The notes beneath the pieces are model-generated. The model saw only the letters and a program-made list of their open reading frames with translations, did not search any database and had not been told where the DNA came from. Source: an uncultured Ruminiclostridium sp. (GTDB lineage: Bacteria; Bacillota; Clostridia; Oscillospirales; Ruminococcaceae). From it: 64,000 nt of DNA. Positions 37,875-46,100 of the stretch are shown one piece after another. Made by a program: the position numbers and the translations under genes. Every line of letters starts with the position of its first letter. Within the stretch, counting starts at the first letter, position 1. The stretch spans positions 1 to 64,000 of the forward strand of contig CAKSFR010000004.1 in the NCBI GenBank assembly GCA_934454635.1, given 5' to 3'.

Positions 37875-38143
37875 TCGGTATATGCCGAAATAGGCGAGTC
37901 CCTCAAGAGCGCCATACCGAACAACCCGAGCAGCGCTGCGGCTAAGATGCCGCCGTCGGACGTGTCGGTGTATGCCGAGATCATTCGTAAAATTCCCGTA
38001 AGCGTTTCGTCCTCTACGCCCCAGCCCAGTATCACATCGCCGATCAAATGCAGCACAGACGCGAACAGACCGATCGACAGCAGCTTTTTTATACGCGGCA
38101 CATCGAGCTTTCGCGAAATTCCGATATCATTGAAATCACTCAT
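37871..38143 (-). pseudogene. DUF6796-like membrane protein, N-terminal part before a frameshift
   Basis: 90 residues: a polar start (SDFNDIGISRKLDVPRIKKL), a membrane segment with SIGLFASVLHLIGDVILGW, a loop, and a second segment ending LLGLFGMALL. After that the frame diverges into an unrelated 10-residue tail. Its ATG overlaps the stop of the ATC-hydrolase-like gene by 4 nt. Together with the following part it makes about 230 residues, the length of its paralogue upstream in the same operon. Confidence 0.65.
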
Positions 38144-38775
38144 ACATTTTTCCTCTTGTATCCACAGTCGCAGTACGGCCCGCCGGAGGCGAGCGTGTAG
38201 TCGCGCACAAAATCCGTCGCACCGCCCGCCTCGCTCATCGTGTAGTCAAGGCGACATAGGGCGGGAGTGAGATCGTACAGCCCCAGCTTTTGCATCAGAA
38301 CACATACGCCGCATTTTGTGAAGCGTCCTTCATACCCGCTGCCGTCCGCATATTCGTAAAAATCCATGTTCCAAGAATAGGGATTGCGATCAGCGGCTTT
38401 CAGTGCGGCGGTCGCCTTCATTCCGGCGATATCCTTTTCGGTGAACTTGCTCTTTCCGCTCTTGCGGCAGAACCACTTCATCGGCTTTGTCATCATCGAA
38501 TCGGCATAATATACAGTCAGCCGCTCCACATTCGGGCGCTCAGGCATGGAAAGGATAAACGCCCCCAGCATGGCACAGTTAACGATATTCATCTTAAAGC
38601 GGTCGCTCTTTTCAAACTCCGGCAGACCTGCGATAATCTCCTTGTATTTTGGCTTCGCCTTTTTCATGACAGCTTTCGCCGTGTCCGCGTCATAGCTGAA
38701 TACAGCCGTAAGCTGTTTCCGAAACGATTTGGCAAACAGCGTCCACATTCCCATTGGCATACCTGCGTATTTCAT
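38140..38775 (-). CDS. L-2-amino-thiazoline-4-carboxylate hydrolase-like protein
   Basis: 211 residues. The C-terminal block CRLDYTMSEAGGATDFVRDY followed by TLASGGPYCDCGYKRK is the signature of the ATC hydrolase family (PF14196 type), as is the internal FTKCGVCVLMQKLGL. The characterised member opens the thiazoline ring on the way to cysteine, but most relatives are uncharacterised. Conserved Cys, Asp and Thr residues are in place. It overlaps its neighbours on both sides by 4 nt (ATGA), so it is translated as part of the TetR-led operon. Confidence 0.82.
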   Translation of the reverse strand: MKYAGMPMGMWTLFAKSFRKQLTAVFSYDADTAKAVMKKAKPKYKEIIAGLPEFEKSDRFKMNIVNCAMLGAFILSMPERPNVERLTVYYADSMMTKPMKWFCRKSGKSKFTEKDIAGMKATAALKAADRNPYSWNMDFYEYADGSGYEGRFTKCGVCVLMQKLGLYDLTPALCRLDYTMSEAGGATDFVRDYTLASGGPYCDCGYKRKNV

Positions 38776-39398
38776 TTTACTTCCTCCATTTTCGGTTCCG
38801 AAGAAACCGGATATTTTATAAGATCATACAGCACGCCGTTTTCACCGAAGCGGCGCGTTCCGGCAAGCTCCATGCCGAGATGTACATATTTATCGCACTT
38901 GGATTTTGCGTCGGTGTCGAGAATCACCGGTACGCCGAGCCTGTCGCCCTCGGCGAACGCCATATCAATGACCTTACGCATATATCCCTGCCCCTGATAC
39001 TGCTCCCGCACGCAGACAAGACCGACATAGATATACGGCTTCTTTTCCTTGTCGAACCGTTTACCGAGTCCCGATCCGCCCTTTGACATTATTCGCATAA
39101 AGCGGATAATTTCCGTCATCTTCATAGAGCCGAGAAAGCCCTTGACCAAAGGCATTGCGGCTTTCAGGCTAACCTTCTGCCCGGGGAGCTTATAGGCAAT
39201 ATAGCCCTCGCCGTTTTCGCTTGTGGCATACAGCATTCCGCTTTGAAACGCCATGCGCACATATCCGCAGATGAATGCCGAAACAGCATCTCTACTCGGG
39301 AACGCATTGATCATTCCGTGCTCCGCGCCGTAATCATAGTAGCCGAAAGCGTGACCGATGTCCTCAACGACGCTTTCGTCCAATGTTTTGATCTTCAT
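38772..39398 (-). CDS. GNAT-family N-acetyltransferase
   Basis: 208 residues. Motif A is VCVREQYQGQGYMRKVIDMA, the acetyl-CoA pyrophosphate loop. It is followed by VPVILDTDAKSKCDKYVHLG and a C-terminal strand ending GVLYDLIKY. The N-terminal half is larger than in minimal GNATs and Met-rich. The substrate is unknown. AAAAGGAG precedes the ATG, and the stop overlaps the next gene by ATGA. Confidence 0.85.
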   Translation of the reverse strand: MKIKTLDESVVEDIGHAFGYYDYGAEHGMINAFPSRDAVSAFICGYVRMAFQSGMLYATSENGEGYIAYKLPGQKVSLKAAMPLVKGFLGSMKMTEIIRFMRIMSKGGSGLGKRFDKEKKPYIYVGLVCVREQYQGQGYMRKVIDMAFAEGDRLGVPVILDTDAKSKCDKYVHLGMELAGTRRFGENGVLYDLIKYPVSSEPKMEEVK

Positions 39399-39519
39399 AC
39401 GATTTTACTCCTTTTCACTTTTCTTGAGAACGGCTGCCGTGCGCGGGTTTCTGCCCTCGCACAGCACTCAGCCTGTATCATACAAGGAGCCGACACCTGC
39501 TCCATAGATTAACGCGTTC

Positions 39520-40383
39520 TCATCTTCCAACGCCTTTCAGAAAGCCGTTTTTTGCATTTTCCTCGGTGTCGTCCGATTCATCATAGGCATCATAAGGGGC
39601 GCTCGGGTCGTGTACCTTTTTCCGAAACGGCGAACAGAGCTTGTCTTTGTGTGCAAAAGCAAACTCGAAATTGTCCGTCCAGCCGGTGTGACCGGTGATG
39701 AACAAAGGCTGCGCGCTCATTTTCTTCAGCTTAGTTTCCAGAACGGCAAGCGATTTCACAGCCAACTTGTTGTCCTCTGCAAGTGCGGAAATAAAGCTGT
39801 AGCCGCCGTCCGCGCCAAACCACAGCGTATCGCCGGTAAACAGATACTTATCGTCAATGAGATAGACCATATGCCCCCATGTATGACCGGGGACGAGGAA
39901 GCACTTAATCTTGATATCCCCTATACGAAGCGTTTCGCCGTCTTTCAGCAGTTGTTTGCGATTGTTGATTGTGACCTGTGGCAGCTTGTACAGATGATAT
40001 ATCACCTTCCTGCGCACCTCTCCCGTCAAATAGCGATTCTCGACCTCTCCGATATACAGCTTCGCCTTTTTGAACAGTCCGGGACTGTCGGCTTCCACAG
40101 CACCGACATGGTCAGTGTCCTGATGCGTGATGAGAATATGGCGGACGGACTTCGGGTCGATGCCGAGCCAGCCCATTTTCTCCGCGAGGCGTTCGTAATT
40201 GTATCCCGCGTCTATCATAATCGTCGTATCGCCCTTGCGGTAGAAGAAAATGTTCGCCACCCATTCCCGCACACAGGCGACATTTTCATCGATCCAGCCG
40301 GTATTAAGCGGCTTAAATATCTCCTTGCCGCGGTACATTTTGCTCATTGCTTTTTTCTGAAATTTGGTTGCCTTCTTGGACAT
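39520..40383 (-). CDS. MBL-fold metallo-hydrolase
   Basis: 287 residues. The metal motif is ITHQDTDHVGA: the usual second His of HxHxDH is Asp, as in YflN-like members. FLVPGHTWGHMVYLID, YLFTGDTLWFG and LFITGHTGWTD provide the remaining His and Asp ligands. It would hydrolyse an ester, thioester or lactone; the substrate is not readable. The C-terminal 40 residues are acidic and probably disordered. AAAGGAGAAACGGAA precedes the ATG. Confidence 0.85.
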   Translation of the reverse strand: MSKKATKFQKKAMSKMYRGKEIFKPLNTGWIDENVACVREWVANIFFYRKGDTTIMIDAGYNYERLAEKMGWLGIDPKSVRHILITHQDTDHVGAVEADSPGLFKKAKLYIGEVENRYLTGEVRRKVIYHLYKLPQVTINNRKQLLKDGETLRIGDIKIKCFLVPGHTWGHMVYLIDDKYLFTGDTLWFGADGGYSFISALAEDNKLAVKSLAVLETKLKKMSAQPLFITGHTGWTDNFEFAFAHKDKLCSPFRKKVHDPSAPYDAYDESDDTEENAKNGFLKGVGR

Positions 40384-40518
40384 TTCCGTTTCTCCTTTAG
40401 TTTCCTTTATTACGATTTGTCGGTGCGTGAAAAATTCCGTTACACGCCGATAAAATTCCTGCGGATAGACCGTTATGAGTTCTTATTCTCCGCGACAATA
40501 ACACGATTTGTCCTCATT

Positions 40519-41250
40519 TCAGCCATGTCGGCGCACCTCGCCGTTTATCTTTTTCATTTGCCTGCCCGCCCAGACGGCATTCGCAATCATCCAGATGCAC
40601 AACGCCGCATTGCCGGAGCCTTGGCTCAGGACGAAATCCCATGTTGAGATATCTGCGCCGAGCGCTTGACGGATATCGGGAATCAGCACAAATATAATCT
40701 GAAACACAATTATATGAAACGCAAACATCCGACGCGGCATAACGGTCTTTTTTGTCAGCAACGCAAATGCGCTTGCAAGGATCAGCAAAATCATTCCCAC
40801 ATACGCAAAGTACATTGCAGGCATCAGACGGCTGTAATACTCCTGCATCAAAGCTATCGTTTTCTCACTGCCAAGCAGCGGTGAAAGCGTGGTCGTCCAA
40901 TCGGCAAGGCTGCCGATAAAAAGATGCAACGCACCGGCTGTGGCTATGTATATCACACCGCACACGAGAACCGCTAAACGCGTCTTGCGGTACTGCGGCT
41001 GTATCTGACGGTACGAAACGCGCACGGTGAAAAAGCCGAGCGCCATTCCGGGAAGACCCGCCGCGACCAGCAGCGGCAGACGCCACGCTTCCCACGAGCC
41101 GTTCAGATACGCCTCTCTTGCAAACAGCCCGCTGTCATCAAGACTTGCCGGGATCACGCTCAGACACAGATCGCCAACAAGCATCAGAAAAGCGCCAAGC
41201 GCGCCGAGCAGAGCGTCTTTCTTGTAACTTTTCAGTTCCTTAAGGTTCAT
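40519..41250 (-). CDS. DUF6796-like polytopic membrane protein, intact
   Basis: 243 residues with about seven hydrophobic segments (for example LLGALGAFLMLVGDLCLSVI, GVIYIATAGALHLFIGSL, FAYVGMILLILASAFALL). The family call rests on recall of this membrane-protein type and is tentative; function unknown. It is the first structural gene after the TetR regulator and a paralogue of the frameshifted gene at the end of the operon. AGAGGACGACAAAT precedes the ATG. Confidence 0.75.
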   Translation of the reverse strand: MNLKELKSYKKDALLGALGAFLMLVGDLCLSVIPASLDDSGLFAREAYLNGSWEAWRLPLLVAAGLPGMALGFFTVRVSYRQIQPQYRKTRLAVLVCGVIYIATAGALHLFIGSLADWTTTLSPLLGSEKTIALMQEYYSRLMPAMYFAYVGMILLILASAFALLTKKTVMPRRMFAFHIIVFQIIFVLIPDIRQALGADISTWDFVLSQGSGNAALCIWMIANAVWAGRQMKKINGEVRRHG

Positions 41251-41300
41251 ATTTGTCGTCCTCTATTCAGTTAGAAAATGCTAACCGTAATATTTTTTAA

Positions 41301-41320
41301 AAGCTGCCCTGCGGCAGCTT
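41301..41320 (-). other. Intercistronic hairpin between tetR and the membrane gene
   Basis: AAGCTGCC and GGCAGCTT pair perfectly around a four-base loop. On the minus strand it is followed by TTAAAAAATATT, not a clean T-run, so it is more likely an mRNA-stability or partial attenuation element than a full terminator. Confidence 0.6.
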
Positions 41321-41327
41321 CCGCTCT

Positions 41328-41912
41328 TTATGAAAATATTTCAGTGCAGGCACCGCGTACCAATAAATCCAACACCTGCGGATAAAGCGGACCGATTTGC
41401 GCCTTATGCGAGATCGTTAAAATCAATCCACGCACTGTAGCGGTCGCCAGTTCCACTCCGCCATTCGGAATAAGTGCGTTCGATTCAAGCAAAGCGCGAA
41501 TATGCGTTTCATCATCGTGATAATGCTCTGACTTGATATTTTCGGGAAGTCTTTGCAGGAGCGACGCCACATCATTTTCGATAAAGGTCATCACGCCCGT
41601 ATCCGACATACGCTTACAAACGGCGAGAATTGCCGTCGCTGCACGCTCTGCCGCAGGCAAGCCGACATTCTCATGAAGTGCTCTATCGGCAACATCATAA
41701 AGCTCAGAATGAATATCTTCAAGAACTGCAAAAAATAACAGCTCTTTGGATTCAAAAAATTTGTAAAAGGAACCTTTTGAAATTCCTACAGCCTGCGTCA
41801 ACTGGTCAACCGAAGTTTTTCGCATTCCGAGCGTAACTGCACAACGCCGTGTTTCTGCAAGCAGCGCCTTGTAAATCTGCTCGGTTTCAAAATCGGAAAA
41901 AGCCAAATCCAT
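41328..41912 (-). CDS. TetR/AcrR-family transcriptional regulator
   Basis: 194 residues. The N-terminal helix-turn-helix is TSVDQLTQAVGISKGSFYKF followed by FESKELLF (about residues 33-60). The ligand-binding domain shows no obvious known specificity. It is the first gene of the leftward operon, and its promoter carries a 32-bp inverted repeat, so autoregulation and control of the downstream genes are likely. The ATG follows directly after a run of G, which serves as ribosome site at short spacing. Confidence 0.9.
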   Translation of the reverse strand: MDLAFSDFETEQIYKALLAETRRCAVTLGMRKTSVDQLTQAVGISKGSFYKFFESKELLFFAVLEDIHSELYDVADRALHENVGLPAAERAATAILAVCKRMSDTGVMTFIENDVASLLQRLPENIKSEHYHDDETHIRALLESNALIPNGGVELATATVRGLILTISHKAQIGPLYPQVLDLLVRGACTEIFS

Positions 41913-41923
41913 GCCCCCCTGTA

Positions 41924-41981
41924 AATATGACCAAATTCGTTCACACAGTCATATTATAACATATAGATGTATTTTTTTCAA
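41924..41981 (-). promoter_or_regulatory. Promoter and TetR-type operator of the accessory operon
   Basis: Leftward TTGAAA (41981-41976), 17-bp spacer, TATAAT (41958-41953). Perfect 8-bp arms AATATGAC (41924-41931) and GTCATATT (41948-41955), 16 bp apart, overlap the -10 box and the start point. That is where an autoregulating TetR protein would bind. Confidence 0.8.
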
Positions 41982-42157
41982 TAGGAAATTCAAAATTTTA
42001 ACACAAAATCACAAAACATGAATGTTTTTGCCCATGTTTTCACTCATTTTGGAGTATCGCATTTACTCAGAGAGGTCTATGTACTAGGGACTAAAAAGCG
42101 TGAATATGCTGCGCCTGATCATAAAAAATTAAACAATTGAATATATTGCATTTTTAC
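41982..42157. other. AT-rich gap between divergent units
   Basis: No gene. It holds a hairpin with perfect arms AAAACATG (42013-42020) and CATGTTTT (42033-42040); neither T-tract nor coding frame accompanies it. The rest is AT-rich sequence leading to the 42158 promoter. Confidence 0.5.
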
Positions 42158-42186
42158 TTGACAAATTTTTCAGTATATGCTACAAT
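42158..42186 (+). promoter_or_regulatory. Promoter of the NPATG surface protein
   Basis: TTGACA (42158-42163), 17-bp spacer ending TGC, TACAAT (42181-42186). It lies 50 bp before the ATG; AAAAGGGAGC is the ribosome site. Confidence 0.8.
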
Positions 42187-42236
42187 ACAGATATGTGTAA
42201 AACAATCAATCCAATAAAAAGGGAGCTGGGTATTGC

Positions 42237-42869
42237 ATGAAAAAACAGTTATTTGGTGTTGCAGCTGCAATTCTGACGGCAGCGGCAATTAATATTACAG
42301 CGGGCGCTGAGTATTACATTAAAACAGAAAGCAATTCAAACGAGGTAAAAGCAGAAGTTATCGCTTCGGGAGCAACTCTTCCCGCGATGGAGTTTACCGT
42401 TGAATTGCCCGAAGATATTGAAGTAAACGACGTTGATACCGTCAGCGGCGCCGTGTACAACGAAGAAAACGGACGTTTCGCATGGGCGGATGTTAAAGCG
42501 CCAAAAGACGGCACGGTGATGTATTCGGTCACGTTTACGATTGACGACGGATACGTCGGAGAAATCACAATAACTCCCGCCGAGGGATATGAAGATGATA
42601 TGCCTTCAGCACTTACGGCGGAAATCATCGGCGACGACACCGAAAACGACGATGAAGAAGATAACGAAGAGAACAACCAGAAAGACGACGAAGAAGATAA
42701 CGCGGACAGCGAAATTCCTTCTTCGGATAACAGCGAAAGCCCTTCCAATAACAACAGCGGAGCGCTTGATGACGACTCTAATCCCGCTACCGGAGTTGCA
42801 ATAAGCTGTGCAGGAGCGGCAGTTGCCGGCGCAGCGGTTTTAGCTACATTAAAAAGAAAGAAAAAGTAA
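42237..42869 (+). CDS. Secreted cohesin-like protein with NPATG wall-anchor signal
   Basis: 210 residues. A signal peptide (about 1-24, KKQLFGVAAAILTAAAINIT) is followed by one beta-rich domain (about 25-130). GRFAWADVKAPKDGTVMYSV in it resembles the strand pattern of cohesin domains (aromatic, hydrophobic, then DGT and F/V-x-V-x-F). An acidic Asp/Glu/Asn/Ser linker (about 132-181) follows, then NPATG (182-186), a hydrophobic stretch and a KRKKK tail. That tail matches sortase substrates of the NPxTG kind. It is convergent with a dockerin protein. The cohesin call is tentative; the wall-anchor call is firmer. No sortase gene is in the window. Confidence 0.75.
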   Translation: MKKQLFGVAAAILTAAAINITAGAEYYIKTESNSNEVKAEVIASGATLPAMEFTVELPEDIEVNDVDTVSGAVYNEENGRFAWADVKAPKDGTVMYSVTFTIDDGYVGEITITPAEGYEDDMPSALTAEIIGDDTENDDEEDNEENNQKDDEEDNADSEIPSSDNSESPSNNNSGALDDDSNPATGVAISCAGAAVAGAAVLATLKRKKK

Positions 42870-42878
42870 GCGTATATT

Positions 42879-42915
42879 AAGCCTGTCGGACATTAAATGT
42901 TCGGCAGGCTTTTTT
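42879..42915 (+). terminator. Terminator of the NPATG protein gene
   Basis: AAGCCTG (42879-42885) and CAGGCTT (42905-42911) close a long stem that continues through GGACATT and ATGTT with G-T pairs, followed by a T-run to 42915. Confidence 0.85.
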
Positions 42916-42963
42916 GTGTTGGTTTTCGTATATACTCCCAATAATACTAATTCCTAATTGATT

Positions 42964-43020
42964 GCCGCCACATCGCTTTGCAGAAGCGGCGAATCTTCCT
43001 ATAGGATTGAAAAATAGTAT
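42964..43020 (+). repeat. Intergenic hairpin repeat, copy B
   Basis: Blocks in order: GCCGCCAC (42964), CGCTT, AAGCGGCG forming a hairpin, then GAAGCGGCGAATCTTC (42983-42998), CTATAG and GATTGAAAAATAGTAT (43005-43020). The second and third blocks match copy A. The hairpin blocks match copy D at identical spacing, with differences only in the unpaired bases. Copy C faces it on the other side of the terminator at 43031. Confidence 0.75.
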
Positions 43021-43030
43021 AATGCATAGC

Positions 43031-43061
43031 AAAAAAGCCCGGCTATCAGCCGAGCTTTTTT
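43031..43061 (-). terminator. Bidirectional terminator of the dockerin gene
   Basis: AAAAAAGC-CCGGCT and AGCCG-AGCTTTTTT pair around ATC with a small internal mismatch. T-runs follow in both orientations. It lies 58 bp beyond the dockerin-gene stop. Confidence 0.8.
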
Positions 43062-43110
43062 CAATTTTCCTATAAATTTCAATAGGAAGCGCCGCTTCTC
43101 AGAAGCTGCC
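43061..43110 (-). repeat. Intergenic hairpin repeat, copy C
   Basis: On the minus strand: GGCAGCTTCTG, AGAAGCGGCG (43099-43090), CTTCCTAT, a seven-base insert, TATAGGAAAATTGAAAAA. It is an inverted, diverged partner of copy B. The two flank the terminator at 43031-43061, giving a mobile-element-like layout about 150 bp long. Confidence 0.55.
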
Positions 43111-43118
43111 GAAACCCA

Positions 43119-46100
43119 TCACGCCATATTGACAAGCATCTTCAGAATTGCCGAAGCGTCAAGCGCATTTACAATTCCGTCACCGTTGAAATCTGCCATA
43201 AGCGGATTGCCTGCTTCCTCAATATCAACGATATGTCTGAGAACAGCGGAAGCGTCCAGCGCGTTCAGTACGCCGTCGTTATCCGCGTCGCCGAGCAAGT
43301 CGCTGCCCGCGCCGATCATTATGACATATTCACCCTTGGCATTCGCACCTGAGAGCGTTACCGAGCCGTCCTTGCCGATTTTTGCAGTATCGACAAACTC
43401 AGCCTTACCGTTTCTGATGATATACAGATTTGCAAACATTCCTGCGTTCTGCGCCTTTAAATTTACGCCGAGCAGAGCGTTTATGCCAATGTCATTAACG
43501 CTGAACCTGAAGCCTACGCTTCCGCGTATACCCTGCGCTCTTGAATTTCCCGCAGATATTCCGAGATTCGCGGAACGCGCGGTCGTTATTTCAGAGCCCT
43601 TTACCGTCCAGCTCTTCGCCGCGTCAACATTGAATACCACAGTGATATCCCTGTTCTTTATCGCTCTGATTACATCAGCGGGAACAGTCGAGGAACCGTT
43701 CAAATCAATGGTTACGGTGCTGCCGACAGGCATTACCGTAATATCGGAAGCGCTTTCCGACCAGCTCTTTTCAGTGCCGTTAATTTTAGGATTGCTGCCG
43801 CTCGTCGAACCGCCGCCGGAATATCCGCCGCCGCTCGGTATCCTTGCAAATTCAACGCGGAATACGCTGTCCGCTTCTGCTGTAAATGTATAGCGATTGC
43901 CCGAAAGCGATACCAAATTTCCGTTAAATGTTGCGCTTCTCACATAATATCCCGAATCGGGAACGACCGTGAGCGTTACCTGAGAACCTACAGGATAGCT
44001 TGAGGTTGTGGGCGTAACCGTACCGCCAATTCCCGCTTCGACCGTTACAAGCACCGAATTTGCGGGTACCGCCTCAAATTCTGCTTTAAATACGCAGTCC
44101 GCGTTTACAGTAAATGTATATTTTCCGTTTGTAAGGGTAACTGCCGCGCCGTCAAGCGTTACCGCTTTTACCTGATAGCCCGTATTGGGAGTTACCGTGA
44201 GCGTTACCTGAGAACCTACAGGATAGCTTGAGGTTGCGGGCGTAACCGTACCGCCCTCGCCGCTTATTACGGTGAGCGTAACGTCGCCTGCGGGTATCTC
44301 CGCAAACTCTGCGGTAAATGTCCAGTCAATCAGCTGCTCCGTTGTAAGCGTATAAGTGTTATTTACAACCGTTACCGCACTTCCGTTAAGCGCTGCGGAT
44401 TTCAGCTTATAGCCTGCGTCGGGAACCATCGTCAGCGTAACGTCCTCCCAGCTTCCGATATTGTAAATCTGCGTTCCGTCAGCCGAAGTTGTAAAGCTTC
44501 TTCCGCCGTCAAGTCTGCCGCTGAACACTACCGAGCCGTTCGCGGGCTTAGGTATTCTGAGTATTGAAAGATCGCTGTAATAAAGAGCAAACTTGTTTAC
44601 CCCCGCAGCCAGCGTTACCTTGAAATGGCAGCCGTCGCTCTCTAAGCTGTATGTTTCAACAGGAACACCGTTGAAATCAACCGTGCCGATAAACTTATCC
44701 TCGGTCACTACCGCCACAAGCTCGCACTCCGTACCGATCTTGTACTGACCGAGCGAGTTTACAGGCGCGTTCTTTACTATCACCTTATCGCCCGGGTTCG
44801 ATATATTCATAATAAGCAGGTCAAGGCTGCAAAGCTCGGAAGTTTTTCCGATCTCTGCGGTAACGGTCGTGTTGCCGTCTATCGTAACGTCGGCGGAATA
44901 TGTGCCGTCAGCGCTGTTATAATCAGGCACAACGCCGTTAATGGTGGCTGCGCTGTAGTCCGCCGTCGGGGTAACGGTCACCTTGACCTTGGAGTCGTTC
45001 TTGACCTTTATGGGGAACGGGTCAGCCGAAGCGTCAAGCGTTTCTTCCATTCCGTTGTCGAAGCCGATAGTTACCGAGCTTATTTCCCCGTCGGTAAGGC
45101 TCTTGCGCAGTTCGCCGGATATGTCTACCTCGACATACTGCTGATTGTACGTCGGGTATATCAACAAGTATATGGTTTCATCGCCGTTTGCAGTCAGATG
45201 ATATTTACCGTTCGGCGAAATATCAAGCTTCTTCCAAGCGGAATAATCTGAACCTGTTCCATATCTTATATCCTCAAATCTATATCCGTCTTTCGGTATG
45301 ATCGTAATATCAAAGGATTCTCCCAGCGGAACAAGATAATAAGCGTCTACGCCCGTGCCCTGCATTACTAAAGGAGAACCGTTGTATTCCGCAGATACTG
45401 TATAGCAGTCCGTTGCGGGGTAATCATAATCTCCTTCGTGATAAAAGCCTACCTTTGCATAATCAACTTTAACTTTAAAAAATATCTCGCCAGTGCCGTC
45501 TGCTTTTACATTCTGCCCGTTGATGTTGAGGTAAAAGAAATAAGTACCTTCTTTAGCGCCGCTGTTTGCTTCAAGGCTCAGCGTGAGTTCTTTCTCGCCG
45601 CCCGTGTTAGGTATTTTAAGGTCTACTCCGATATCGCTCCAGTTTAAGGTATAATTGCCGTCCTCATCATGCAGACTTATATCAAGATCCAGAGTACCGT
45701 TTGAAAAGGGGTAAGTGAGCGGCACTTTGATTGTCGCGGGCTTGCCCATGCTTACATTCATCGGGTTGCTGAATACGGCATTGCCTGCAATGGGGTTAAG
45801 AACCGTTTTTCCTGCGTATATTTCGTTAGTGCCTGTGTATTTTATGTTGCCGTTCGTGTCGGGCTGTATTTCTGTGTAAACCCAGTCCGAGCCGCTCTTT
45901 TCGTGAATGTAAGCAAGCGAGTTGTCGAATATAACGCCGCTGTCGTTGCTCTTAATATTTACTTCGTAAGTTCCCGAGCCGTCAAAAGTGCATCCGCCCG
46001 CATGAACAGCAATAAAAGAATCTGCAAAAACATTACCGTGAATAACGAAAGAACCTGATACCAGATCTTTAAGAGCATTTGCGGTTATATTTGCATATAT

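Noticed and set aside
43900..44300. Spaced near-identical repeats as a possible CRISPR array
   Set aside because: There are only two copies, in frame inside a protein repeat region, with a 76-codon period.
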